Origin: Paraspadella gotoi
Taxonomy: Eukaryota > Chaetognatha
Direction of reading: 5' to 3'
DNA: 64,000 bases
Assembly (NCBI GenBank): GCA_051294375.1
Contig: CM119263.1
Location: 22,095,474 to 22,159,473 of the forward strand
Under the pieces are notes generated by a model, which searched no databases, was not told the origin of the DNA, and saw only the letters and a list, made by a program, of their open reading frames with translations. A program made the translations under genes and the position numbers. Shown one piece after another: positions 13,343-24,614 of this stretch; the stretch's first letter is position 1, and every line of letters begins with the position of its first letter.

Positions 13343-13605
13343 CTCGTAAGTATCAATCTCTCTTCCTTTTTCCTCCCGCCCAACTACATTTTCTAACTTC
13401 TCTCCTAATTCTATTCCCATTCATTTCCTCCCCTCCCTCTCCCTCCCACTTCCCATTGCAATAAAACCGGAATTCAATCCTCTTCACAAATCTCCTCCCA
13501 TCTCCTGACGCTGTCTTCCCACAACACCCACCTCCCTCACTTCATTCCACCCCTCCAATTGCCTTTCCACCCCTCACCGCCATAAATCCGAATTGCCATC
13601 CCTCA

Positions 13606-13651
<46 letters not shown>

Positions 13652-15247
13652 CTCTCTCTCACCAATCGCTCTGGTTCGGAATCCAATCAGGAAACCAAAG
13701 TTTTTGCGACATTTCGTCTTCTCACTCGAGAATCTTCGCCGCCCCATTTCCTCAGCCGAGTTTTGCGTCGGTCTCGATTTCCGGTATAGAATTTAGGCCG
13801 GATCTTTGGCCGGATCTTTGGCCTGATCTCGACCACTCCGCTACGGGATTACTGCTGAGATTCCCCATCAGATTCTCGGAATCTGGGACTTGAGTTTACG
13901 TCGTGAGAGCCTGAGGACCTGAGAGACTGGACTGCCACTCGGAGTAGTCTTTGCTTTTTGAAATTTTCTGTATTTTACAAAAAAGATACATTTGAAAAAG
14001 AGTGAAATTAATTTGTGATTCTGGGTTCTCCTAATTGGGAAATTCCCTTCTACACTCCTGTTCTCTACCATATTTAATTAAATTTGTTAATTTTTGTTTA
14101 CTTTGGGCTCAGACAAAACCATTCTTAAATACATTTGTTCCGATTTTCAGGTTAGTCTTGTACGTATGTTTTTTTATCCGTCGGTAACTTCTGTCGGTTA
14201 TCTTTTGTCGGTTTTGGTCAGTAACGGCTTCGGCAATTGAAAGTGAATCGAGTGTAAGAAGAAGGCTTTGGGCCGGATGTGGTTCGTTGGTGAATGATAA
14301 AACGTTTGGTCACGTGACGTCTGTTTTCTGTTTACATTGACCGCGTTTTTGCTGAGGACCCGAAAGGATGAAACCGGTATGAAGATCCTACAATTCCTAC
14401 AATTTCCTACAATTTTTATAATTGGCAAAAATTAATAAACACTAATGCACAAAAACACGTACATGACAGACCAAAAAAATGAATAAAAGTACCCTCGTGA
14501 GTGATTATTGCTGAGTGTTGAAGCAATCTTAAAATATAAACGACCTCCACGACTTCCAAAACAATATTGAAAGAATATTAATTCTGTAACTCATATTCCC
14601 TTTTATGTAGCTTATTTTTTAAACTGCGCTTAGCTCAATTAATATCGCCAGTTGTTTCCCCCTAAAAAACCAGAGTTTCAATTGAACTGTCAACTGAGTC
14701 TGAACTCGTTAAAACCGTCAAATCCAAACTTCGCTTTCTCTTTTTCTTCGCAAGAATCGATTCCATAAATTAAAAACTTTGCCCTTCATTTTTACCCTCG
14801 GGTCATTAGCGGGCGAGGGGCGAAATTAAAGTGCCGGAAAGAAAAGGCGCCTGAAATTAAAGCGCCGGAAAAGAAAAGTGCCGGGAGATAAAAAAAATGA
14901 CGGAAAAGAGAAGTAGCAAATGCCAGAACGAGAAATGCCGTTGGCTAAAAAAAAATATATATGACTGAAGGTATAGTGTGTGTATAAAATATTAGCATTA
15001 AAAAAAAAAGAATTTCAAAATTCAAAAGATATACAGTATCGGAAACTAGAATGTTGTAAGAATGTACATGGGAATACTTTTCCATTTATAGGAATGGCTT
15101 AGTATATATAGAGAGTTGCCTGGATGTCTGGCTATTGCCCATTTTAGCAATTTTTTCCAAAAAATAATCTTAAACCACTAAAAAATTGGGTCAAAATTTT
15201 TTTTTAAAAACTTGCATAGCTCTATTATACTTTAAATTTTTTTCTTA
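13343..15247. repeat. Direct duplicate of 10061-12050
   Basis: Same sequence as 10061-12050 with single-base indels; includes a (CT)n array at about 13611-13663 where the first copy has its gap. No gene seen. Confidence 0.85.
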
Positions 15248-15272
15248 NNNNNNNNNNNNNNNNNNNNNNNNN
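15248..15272. other. Assembly gap (25 N)
   Basis: Placeholder-length gap with duplicated sequence on both sides. Confidence 0.99.
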
Positions 15273-15969
15273 TACATTAAATGAAAACTTTTTGGCACAG
15301 GTCAAAATTTTTTTAAAAAATCAATTGTCAATCCACAAAAATATTATTGCAAATAATGTTATTCTTTGCCTATAAATCAGTTAAAACATATTTAAAATAA
15401 GCCTAAAGCAAAAAATTTTCTCAACATTTTTAAAAACTCATTTGCATATTGTTGCATTTTATATTTTTTAAATTTTTTCAAATAAAAGTAATCCATTTTT
15501 TGCAATTTTTGCGTACAAAGATAATAGATAATCAGACCTTTAAAAATATACCATCAAACCTAATTTTTTAATTAAATTTCAAATATTTTAATGTATTTTA
15601 AATATTACTAAAAATTAGGTTTTAATAAGCATTCTGCTAAACTTTTTCAAAGTGGGCATCATTGAAAAGGGCAACTCAAGGATTCCAAATATATAATTTT
15701 TTTACCAAATGTAATGTCCCAAAGCTGAGATAATTCTTTCCAAAGTGCTCAAAATTGAAAAAAACACTACTTTTTAATTGTTAATAAAATGCGACTATGA
15801 TAGTTTTGTTTCAATACTTGGTAACTAGGTCAAGAATTGTTCATATTTTGGTATCGAAGAAATTCTGAAAATGTCAACAAACAAAAATGAAGAAACATCA
15901 ATTGTTTGAAACATTGATGACTGAAATTTAAAGCAAAAAAGTAAGAAACTTATCTCGTGTATTTCTCGT

Positions 15970-16013
15970 AACATGACATAACATGACGTGACATGACCAG
16001 ACATGACATAGCA
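15970..16013 (+). repeat. ACATGAC-type minisatellite
   Basis: About six imperfect units of acatgac(g/c)(t/a)(g/a), also present at 17071-17110 because the surrounding segment is duplicated. Confidence 0.7.
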
Positions 16014-16101
16014 TTACTACTATGACTGCAATAACTTTCTTAGCCCGTGTATTTATGACACGCCATTGCGTCGGAATTTCGTCTTTTGTTCTTATATATT
16101 T

Positions 16102-16155
16102 GAGGATTTCCAGAAGGCGGCGCTAGCAGTCCCTTAGATTTGAGGTTTTTCCGGA
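16102..16155 (+). repeat. Interspersed repeat, truncated copy
   Basis: Carries gaggatttccagaaggcgg and agtcccttagatttgagg, then departs from the longer copy at 17201 just after ccgg. The truncation coincides with the edge of a duplicated segment, so it may be an assembly junction. Confidence 0.6.
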
Positions 16156-16361
16156 TCTCTCTCTTTTAAAATTTTGCTAACTTGTACTCAAGAGAGTGTG
16201 TTAACTTCTGTAGAAATATTGTTATTATCAAAAAGTTTTTTCCATATTTATCAGTGCTGATATTTTAGATGGGTCATTTTTTCAATGATGCATAACTTCC
16301 TTATTCGTGAATATTATGGTTTTAAATTTTAATAAAAGGTGGGCCTTGGGTAGTCCTGCAA

Positions 16362-17255
16362 TACATATAAATGAAAAACTTTTTGGCACAGGTCAAAATT
16401 TTTTTTAAAAAATTCAATTGTCAATCCACAAAAATATTATTGCAAATAATGTTATTCTTTGCCTATAAATCAGTTAAAACATATTTAAAATAAGCCTAAA
16501 GCAAAAAATTTTTCTCAACATTTTTAAAAACTCATTTGCATATTGTTGCATTTTATATTTTTTTAAATTTTTTCAAATAAAAGTAATCCATTTTTTGCAA
16601 TTTTTGGTACAAAGATAATAGATAATCAGACCTTTAAAAATATACCATCAAACCTAATTTTTAATAAATTTCAAATATTTTTAATGTATTTTAAATATTA
16701 CTAAAAATTAGGATTTTAATAAGCATTCTGCTAACTTTTTCAAAGTGGGCATCATTGAAAAGAGGGCAACTCAAGGATTCCAAATATATAATTTTTTTAC
16801 CAAATTTAATGTCCCAAAGCTGAGATAATTCTTTCCAAAGTGCTCAAAAATTGAAAAAAACACTACTTTTTAATTGTTAATAAAAATGCGACTATGATAG
16901 TTTTGTTTCAATACTTGGTAACTAGGTCAAGAATTGTTCATATTTTGTGGTATCGAAGAAATTCTGAAAATGTCAACAACAAAAATGAAGAAACATCAAT
17001 TGTATTGAAACATTGATGACTGAAATTTAAAGCAAAAAAGTAAGAAAACTTATCTCGTGTATTTCTCGTAACATGACATAACATGACGTGACATGACCAG
17101 ACATGACATAGCATTACTACATGACTGCAATAACTTTCTTAGCCCGTGTATTTATGACACGCCATTGCGTCGGAATTTCGTCTTTTGTTCTTTATATTTT
17201 GAGGATTTCCAGAAGGCGGCGCTAGCAGTCCCTTAGATTTGAGGTTTTTTCCGGT
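16362..17255. repeat. Direct duplicate of 15273-16155
   Basis: Second copy of the AT-rich segment. Here sequence upstream (16163-16371) is continuous with it, so this is the copy whose left flank is not a gap. Confidence 0.8.
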
Positions 17256-17390
17256 CTTAACTAATGAACAACCAAGTTATTAAGTGGGACAGATCGACGG
17301 ACGGACATATCTATAGACCGACCGACCGACAGACCGACCGAAAAGTGACTTATAGAGTTGCTCCGCGAGTACTCGCGGCGCAATTAAAAA
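17201..17390 (+). repeat. Interspersed repeat, fullest copy
   Basis: Order of blocks: gaggatttccagaaggcgg, agtcccttagatttgagg, a link with aaccaagttattaag, tgggacag, a tract of GAC-G/C units, ttatagagttgctccgcgag, tactcgcggcgcaattaaaa. Similar blocks occur at 4115-4204 (minus), 6026-6184 and 16102-16155. The short size and lack of coding suggest a non-autonomous element; the class is unknown. Confidence 0.6.
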
Positions 17391-17973
17391 GTCGGAACAG
17401 CGAACACTCTACAGTATACACTTGACAAAAAGACCGATAGCGCCGCCTTCAGTATTCAGCAAATGCAAAAGACGAAAGCTGGAAAATAAAAGCGTCGTCG
17501 CCGATCGCTCTTTCTCTCCCGATTCTGAAAAAAAAATCACCCAATGAAATGTTCTTTCTTTTTTTTTTCTTTTTCGATTTCTTTGGCGGAAACGAACTGT
17601 TTGGGATTTCAAACTCGTTTGGGGAGAAAAAAAGAGGGTTTTTTTGTTGCCTCTTTTCTGATCTGACTGATTGATTGACGGACAGTTTTTTTTTTCACCA
17701 AATTAAGACCAAATGGTTTCGCTTATTTTCTCTTATTTTCCCTTATTTTTAGTCTGATCTGCTTATCAGCAGATTCCGACTCTATAATCCAATTTGTCGG
17801 TCCGTCGGTCCCCCCCCCAAATCTTGTCGGGGAATCACTTAAATAATTATAATAATTATGATAAATTGTGCATATTATCGCTTAATTATCGTTGGCAGAT
17901 CCGACATTATTTGCTCAAACTTGTTTATCTACCCCTCTCTTTTACTAGTTCTTAATCTTACTTTCTCTTTCTT

Positions 17974-18015
<42 letters not shown>

Positions 18016-18258
18016 CTTTTCTTTTTTCCTTTTTATTTTTTTTTGTTTTTCCCCTTTTTTCTTTTCCCATTCCCATTCACTCGCGCGCCATTCTTTAGAT
18101 TCCTCCGCTCAATTTCATTTTAATCTTTTGATTGAGGAGTTTAAAAAAAGTTCTACAGCCTCACGCCATTTACTCACCACTAGTGCATAGCAAACGTGAA
18201 ACTTTAAATCACTCTAACGTGTGCGTGTGTGAAGGTCTCTCTCGTTTTCCTTTCTCGC

Positions 18259-18261
<3 letters not shown>

Positions 18262-18346
<85 letters not shown>
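18262..18346. repeat. (CT)n microsatellite
   Basis: About 85 bp of nearly uninterrupted CT dinucleotides. Confidence 0.95.
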
Positions 18347-18349
<3 letters not shown>

Positions 18350-18430
18350 TTCCTTTCTCTCTTTCTCCCTCTCTTTCCACATTTTTGCCCTTTCCCACGC
18401 TTGGTTTCAATGTTTCTATCTTTTGAATTT

Positions 18431-18456
18431 TCTCTCTCTCATTCTCTCGCTCTCTC

Positions 18457-18531
<75 letters not shown>

Positions 18532-18550
18532 CCTCTCCTCTCGCTCTCTC
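18431..18550. repeat. (CT)n microsatellite
   Basis: About 120 bp of CT dinucleotides with a few interruptions at both ends. Confidence 0.95.
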
Positions 18551-18960
18551 TTATATTCCGTCGTGATCAGAATAAAAGTTACAGAATGACAGCTTCTAAA
18601 TTCCATGGGACAGATTCGAGAAAATGGGATCGAAGGTTGTCGCGCGGGAGCGATGGATTCTGGCGCGTGCGAGGGGGTTCAGAGAGAGAGAGAGAGACAG
18701 AGAGAGAGAGAGACAGAGACAGAGAGAACGATCGTGAGCAGTGAAGGCCGCGTGAGAGGGGAGAAATCTTGAGCAGAGCGGAGTGACTGACCTTTTTCGT
18801 GCCAAAGAAAAAGTCTGCTCCCGACGGTTTTTAAATCGGAGTTTGAATTCAAGATTCGGTTTAGGTTTTAGTCCCAGTTGTGATGTTTTCGATGAGAGTT
18901 GTAGTTTAATACTTTATTTGCTATTTTTCCTGGAATTAATTTTCCAGGAATTAATTTTCG

Positions 18961-18961
<1 letters not shown>

Positions 18962-19022
<61 letters not shown>
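18962..19022. repeat. (GA)n microsatellite
   Basis: About 60 bp of perfect GA dinucleotides following a duplicated aattaattttc motif. Confidence 0.95.
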
Positions 19023-19024
<2 letters not shown>

Positions 19025-19244
19025 ATATGTAAACAATAAAGTTTACCTTTTTTTTAAATACCCAGTTTGTACTTGAAGCATTCATTATTATCTCGCCAGA
19101 CGGGCTTAAGCCTCATCTGATTCATCAAAAAAGGAGTTCTGCTCTCCAGCGGTTAAACTTTTTTTTTCTTTTTTTTTCTTTCTTTCTCTCTCTCTCTCTT
19201 TCTTTCTCTCTCTCACTCATACACGCTTTTGTTTGTTTTATTTA

Positions 19245-19435
19245 TGATGAATGATTCATCGTGTCAATAAATGATTATTATCGCATCAATGAATGACTAT
19301 CATCACTTCAATGAATAATTATCATCATATCAATGAATTACTATTACATCAATCAATCAATTACTATTGCAACAATCAATTACTATTACATCAATCAATT
19401 ACTATTAAATCAATAATTTGTTATCGCATCAATCA
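19245..19435. repeat. Degenerate tandem repeat, atcaatnaattactatta type
   Basis: About ten imperfect units of roughly 20-25 bp, each with atcaat followed by a variant of gaat(t/g)actatta. Composition and spacing change gradually along the array, as expected of an old minisatellite. Confidence 0.7.
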
Positions 19436-19699
19436 TTTTTTTGTTTTGTTTTTTCATTAATTTTCTGGCGAGATCACTATACTTTTAAGATTTTATTTTT
19501 TAAAAGTTTGCACATTCGATAAGCACAATTTGATCAAACAATTTTAGTGTTTTTTTCAACAGGCGTCAAGAAATAAATGATTGACATGTCGATTCATCAA
19601 TCTCTGTAAACCCTTTTTCTTTTTCTCATTTATTTAATGAAAAATACTTAAAATGATTAAACACAAACATAGAGTGACGTGATTTTTTATTAAAAACCT

Positions 19700-19756
19700 C
19701 ACGTGATCATTTGTTTGCTTCAAAGGAGAGGCGCTACCGTTTTTTCTCCATAAAAA
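19700..19756 (+). promoter_or_regulatory. Possible lectin 1 promoter elements
   Basis: A perfect CACGTG E-box lies at 19700-19705 and a TATA-like cataaaaa at 19749-19756, about 100 bp before the start codon at 19853. Position is sensible for an arthropod promoter, but both motifs are common in AT-rich DNA. Confidence 0.25.
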
Positions 19757-19852
19757 TTCGATCGATCTTTTCTCCTGTGCACTTTTGGCTCGAAGTTTTT
19801 TTTGTTTTTTTTGTTCTTTTATTTTCTCTGGTTTTTTTTCTTTCCGCAACAA

Positions 19853-20845
19853 ATGTGGTTAACGGCGACTTTGTCGGTGGTGGCTGCGCTGGCCTCGGTG
19901 GCGTCGGCCTTCGAAACCTGCCAGGGAGTCTGCGTCTCTAGAGCCTTTCAAAGCGTGGAGGAAAAACTGGGCCACTTGGAACAGAAGCTCAACGATCTCG
20001 ATGCCAGCGGGGCAGCCGAAAGGTAAGTTTATTTTTTATTTAATGACATGCCACGTTACTGACATCTAAAATTTGCTGTCAGTGAATGATTTCCAAGGAT
20101 CTAATTTCCATTTAGGCCATAATTTTTATTTTAATCGTAAAAGACTTAAAAGACTTAATATATTCTTTAATTTTATCAATAAACAACCAGGACTTCCATG
20201 GACCACCTCGTAAATCTATTTTCCGGACCGCCGCGAGGATTCTTCTGCCCAGCGTCTCGTCCGCAGAGCTGCTACATGTTCGTGGAGGACAAGACGGGTT
20301 GGTTCGAGGCTTTCCAACGCTGCGGAGAAATGGGATCCCATCTCGTCTTCATCGAAGATCAACACGAGATGGACTTCCTCAGGGAACAGATCGACTACAG
20401 GGCTACGGGAAACGACCCGTGGTGGATCGGAGCTTCCGACATGGGTACGGCTTTCGACGAACAATGATGCTATCTGGCTGTGTTGCGAATCGTTGTTGAC
20501 TATTTTTGGTTGTTCTGTTCGTCTGTCTGTGTGTCTATAAGGAAATGTCTTTCAAAGTAAAGTTAACTCATAATATCTAATTTGAAAAAAAGTAATTATG
20601 TATGTTATAAAATGGCATTATAATTGCTTAACCGCTATTTAATACTAGGTCACCACGGTCATTACACTTGGAGATCCGCCGACGGAGAAAAAGACGTGAC
20701 CTACACATTCTGGGACAACGGACAACCGGACGACAACCAGGGCAAAGAGCACTGGGCGGAAATCTGGAACGCAAACAGGAGGTGGAACGATGCCACGGCC
20801 GACTTCAAAGGAGGGCGCTTCATCTGCGAATACGACAAACAATGA
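19853..20845 (+). CDS. Secreted C-type lectin 1, three exons
   Basis: Exons 19853-20022, 20191-20444 and 20649-20845, stop included; 206 aa. Introns are 168 and 204 bp, GT-AG, phases 2 and 1. I chose the MWLTATL start because it opens a signal peptide (about residues 1-19) and is conserved in lectin 2. Next come C23 and C27 (CQGVC), then a heptad-like helical neck at about 33-50. The CTLD runs from 74 to 204: the extra long-form pair C76 and C84, then C101 and C201 for the main disulfide, WWIG at 134-137, QPD at 167-169 and WND at 187-189. QPD usually goes with galactose-type, calcium-dependent binding. The usual second disulfide pair is absent: W177 follows H176 where EHC would be expected, and no cysteine follows WND. 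The likely role is soluble sugar recognition, perhaps in immunity; this is inferred from the family. An ATTAAA at 20855-20860 could be the polyadenylation signal. Confidence 0.93.
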
Positions 20846-21244
20846 GAAGCTTGAATTAAATAGTAATTGAATGCTAAATTTATACATGAATATTTCTCGC
20901 AAATATAGTTTAAATTTCATGAAGCTTCATTCGTTTTGTGGGAAAAAAATAGTTCAAGATGTAGAGGTAGTATTTCATACCCCGTTACTCGTCCGCGAAT
21001 CAGCAGCACCTTTGGCGCCGGAGGTAGCACGAGCTCCTCCCAACCCAAAGGAATCGCGTTCGCGCCCTCCTGATTAACACAAGTAAAAGCGGGACGGGGT
21101 GTCTAACCCACCTGGAGGGACCTTGTGTGCAACGGACGGTGAACTGCTCGCGGCATCGTCTTCCACAAAAAACTTAAGATAAGTTACCTAATTTTCGGCA
21201 TATGTTGTCTAAGAAATTACTTGTCTCGCTCTCTCTTTTTTCGC
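20846..21244. other. Intergenic with a GC-rich block
   Basis: 20980-21170 is notably GC-rich (gcgccgg, gcgggacgggg) in AT-rich surroundings and has no usable frame. It lies immediately before the SINE and may belong to a larger composite element. Confidence 0.4.
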
Positions 21245-21420
21245 TTATGGTGGACCGTTTATCAGCGGCCATTAGTGCAGGAGGCAAGTCATTCGACTCC
21301 CAATCAAGAGGTCCTGGGTTCTAGCCCGGTGGTCGCCTTGCTTAACCCGCCTGAACATGGTGTTACGTCCTGATCCGAGGCTCAGGGACTGCTTATACTT
21401 AATAATAAAAAAAAAATTGA
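21245..21420 (+). mobile_element. tRNA-derived SINE
   Basis: 21265-21337 folds like a tRNA. GCGGCCA (21265-21271) pairs with TGGTCGC (21330-21336) as a 7-bp acceptor stem with one G-T pair. TAGTGCAGGAGG (21273-21284) fits the pol III A-box consensus exactly, and GGTTCTAGCCC (21317-21327) is B-box-like. The boxes start 44 nt apart, the spacing of a real tRNA. The D and anticodon stems are degenerate, so it is not a functional tRNA. A tRNA-unrelated body (to tgcttatactt) and an A-rich tail (aataataaaaaaaaaa) follow. Related copy at 2983-3191. Confidence 0.75.
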
Positions 21421-23337
21421 ATGAAAATTGGAACACTTGTAAAAAGTTGTAATGATATCACAATCAATTAAAAAGATTCAAATCCGCAATCATGATCTTC
21501 TCTAAGTTCTCAGTGAAGGCGGCATATACTTTTGGGACCGCACCCGTTAGGAATGCTGTCATTTCTGTCCTTATTGTTGCAGGTTGACAGTTATAGAGGA
21601 GATGCGTGGAACATTTTTCTCTTGTATTCTACATTTTCATCAATCAGGGGGATTGCAGTCAGAAAAACTGCGCGACCAAAAGTCAGAATTTGCTTAAATT
21701 TGCCAAAATTTGCTTAAATTTTGAAAGGAAGCGGCGAGAAGAATTTCGACATGTTATACAAAAAGCATCATTTACAGTAATTGCTGTTAGATTTTCCAGA
21801 CGTTTTTGATATCGATCCAAAAAAAATTTAACTTAGTTTCCAAATATAGTCCCTTTTTTCTTCTATCATAAACCGTTTTGGTGCCCTAATTTTTTAGGGG
21901 CTTCTAAAGAAAATGTTTGACATTCTCATCATTGATTATCAACATAAGTGGCCAGCGCAAGATTTTCATACATTAAAATATGTTTAAATAAATATATATC
22001 CTGTTGTAAAAACAAAAAAATATGTATTTAAGGTGAAGGTCGATACTGCATTCCAAAAATCTTATAAAAAAGGGCAGGCTTCAAAGGGAACCTCAAAAGG
22101 GATTTACCTAAATCCAAACAGTGAGAAAAACACGAAAATCTTGTCAGAAATGATTGACGTAAAATTTAATCCAAACATTTTTTTAGAAAATTTTAAATCC
22201 GTTATATTTGAACAATTTTTCCCCCTCCGTTCATGTTGGTTTTGTTTGAATCTCAAAATAGAACCCATGAGACAAAGTGACAAGAAAGAAATCTCTGCCA
22301 TTCTGTATATTTTATATTTTATATAGAGACATAAAGACGATAAATCTCCCAATTCCCTGCGACCTGAGACCATTTTTTTTAAGTAGACCCTTTTTGAAGT
22401 TCTTATGCAGGTGGGTGTGTTCCTATGAAGGGCGTGTCTCTAACTCAATACGTATTAGGTTGAATTATTGTTGTGGCTGTAAAAGTTATGTGAGGGATGG
22501 GTAATTGGGTATTATAGCAGAAAAGAAAAAAAGAAAAAAAATTTAAAGAAAGAAAGAAAAAACAGTGAAAGGCAAAAAGAAAAAAATAAGAAAGAAAAAA
22601 CAAACAAAGAAAAAAATAGAAAAAAAGAAAACAATTGAAAGAAAGAAAGCGTAGTAAATAAAGAGAGACAAAGTGAGTTACCAAGGATTCAAATTTAAAA
22701 ATTTTGGGTAAACAAGGGGAAAGAAGGGCCGCGTATTTGATCAATTGACTACCGAATCAGTTCTATTGACTCGAATATTTCTTTGCCTATGTTCATTGAT
22801 TGATAATAATACTACACGTACATACGTAGCTGGTTTTTTTCTTTTCTTTTTTTCACTTTACAAAATAGAATGAAGGCAATGTCTTTAAATTTGGAGAATA
22901 TAAAATCACGAAAGTCTTTTTGTTTGTTTTTAATAATAAAACTTCGCTGTTGTCGAAACAAAAGATTTTCGTTATTCTAAATCCAAACGCAACGAAATTG
23001 TAAGAAATTCACACAATTTAGGAATTAGCAACTTGCCGATTAATTTAATTAAAAAGTGCGCTAGATCTGGATCGCCGACCCACGACGCCGCGTCTATTCT
23101 TTTTTCTTTTCTTTCTTTTTTGGGAGCCATTACTTCTTTAAACTCAAACAACTCAATGTCAACTTCCTTATTTCCTTTCAACCTGTCACCTCAGGATTTG
23201 TTCACTTAAAAAGGTGAATGTCTTCCTCCCCTACTAATAAATTAGGGGCGACTCTTGTATTCTCGACACAATCGTCAAAGAACGATTTCCGCGCTCTTTC
23301 CTCACTTTTTTGCGACTTTTCTAATTTTTTCCTCAAA
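21421..23337. other. Intergenic between the two lectin genes, no gene seen
   Basis: AT-rich. A purine-dominated A-rich stretch lies at about 22520-22680. The frame at 22033-22326 has no recognisable domain, splice context or codon bias like the lectins. A TATA-like cttaaaaag at about 23206 lies 130 bp before the lectin 2 start. Confidence 0.5.
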
Positions 23338-24614
23338 ATGTGGTTGACGGCGACTTTGACGATTGTGGCGGCGATGGCGGCGTCGCCAACGGCGTCGGAA
23401 ATATGCCACGGCGTCTGCGTCTCGGCGGCAATGGCGGAGCTCAACACCAAACTGGACAACATAGAAAGGGAGCAGAGGACCGTCGAAGGAATCACACAGT
23501 GAGGTTTTTTTTATTTGTTTTTTTTTTTTTTAATATTGAAGTATTGAACTATTCAGGAACAGATTAACCTTTAAATTTACAGAAGATCTGGTAACATTTT
23601 ATCGTAGAATATACAATTGTACATAATAATTCGCTCAAGCGATTTACAATTACGAGACGGCCTTTTTTCGCATCTTTCACCACCCATATCCAAAATTCTG
23701 AAAGGCTCTTCTCGGAAACGCTGACCCAGCACCTCAACAGGCCGCCTCCGGGCTTTTTCTGCCCGCCCTCTCAGCCAAAGAGTTGCTACATGGTCGTGGA
23801 GACTCCGATGAGATGGTTCGCCGCTGACACGTACTGCATGGAAAAGGGAGGCCATCTCGTTTTTGTTGAGAGCGAGGCTGAACATCAATTTCTCAAGTTG
23901 GAAGTGGAGAAGAGGGAACACGGCAATGACGGATGGTGGATCGGACTCTCAGACATGGGTAGGTCATAAAAGACATTGTCAGTTAGACCGGATATGTTAT
24001 CAAAATTTCAAGATTACTTGCTTAACTGATTTAAAGTTTATTATTTTAAAAATAATCAATGTATCATGAATTATGTATGTAAAAGGAGCATTTTGAAAAA
24101 AAAGTAGCGGCATTATCATTAATAGTCGGATATTAGTCGGTTTTAACCATTTATGTGGCACCTTTTTTTCTGGAGCGTAAAAAAATCAAAAAATCAAAAA
24201 ATCAAAAAATCGTGAATTGAAGTGACAGTCCTGTCCAAAGAGTAAAAAATATATTTAAAGAGAAGCCATGAGTTATTACATATTACCTAAGCAATACTGT
24301 TAGAGAGTCTTGATTGAAAGCGTGTCGGATCTTGCTTTGCTATTATATTGTAAGAAGGATGGCGGCCAGTATAGCTTGTTTATTTAATTAATGAACAATT
24401 TTAATTTGGGTTTATACCAGACAATCATGGGACCTTCAGCTGGTATTCCGCCACCGAAGTCAAACCGTTGGAATGGAGCAATTGGGACATCAATCAACCG
24501 GACAACATCAACGGAAAAGAGCATTTTGGGGAGATGTGGATGGCGAATAAAAAATGGAACGATCGCTACTTGGATTGGGACAACAGATTCATTTGTGAAT
24601 TCGATAAAGAATGA
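23338..24614 (+). CDS. Secreted C-type lectin 2, three exons
   Basis: Exons 23338-23498, 23705-23958 and 24421-24614, stop included; 202 aa. Introns are 206 and 462 bp. The exon 2 acceptor is the AG at 23703-23704: it is the one that keeps frame with phase 2 and gives a 254-nt exon, exactly as in lectin 1. An in-frame ATG exists at 23218, but the start at 23338 (MWLTATL) matches the paralog and opens the signal peptide. C23 and C27 (CHGVC) precede a short helical neck at about 31-48. CTLD: C73 and C81 (long-form pair), C98 and C197 (main pair), WWIG at 131-134, QPD at 164-166 and WND at 184-186. As in lectin 1, the second disulfide pair is missing (F174 replaces the expected cysteine). Exon 3 starts AC, giving aspartate 139 where lectin 1 has glycine. 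Same likely role as lectin 1. Confidence 0.92.

Larger units (their letters stand above)
15273..16155. repeat. Direct duplicate of 16362-17255
   Basis: AT-rich non-coding sequence repeated about 1.1 kb downstream in the same orientation, from aaatgaaaactttttggcac through acatgac units to cccttagatttgaggttttt. The copies differ by small indels. Confidence 0.85.
17391..19640. other. Intergenic, microsatellite-rich, no gene seen
   Basis: Apart from the arrays listed separately this holds T-rich low-complexity DNA, a CT array at about 17975-18012 and a mixed GA/CAGA array at about 18680-18727. All frames over the arrays are Leu-Ser or Arg-Glu artefacts. Confidence 0.6.

Noticed and set aside
15970-16013. 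A CRISPR-like array from the acatgac units
   Set aside because: Units are short, contiguous and without spacers: an ordinary minisatellite in eukaryotic DNA.
18262-18550. Leu-Ser repeat proteins over CT arrays (and Arg-Glu proteins over GA arrays elsewhere)
   Set aside because: Translations of dinucleotide microsatellites with no flanking gene structure.
21265-21337. A functional tRNA gene
   Set aside because: Acceptor stem and pol III boxes are good, but the D and anticodon stems are degenerate and a SINE body with an A-rich tail follows.
23218-23337. Upstream in-frame ATG that would extend lectin 2 by 40 residues
   Set aside because: It would bury the signal peptide, is not matched in lectin 1, and the sequence before 23338 is pyrimidine-rich like a leader.
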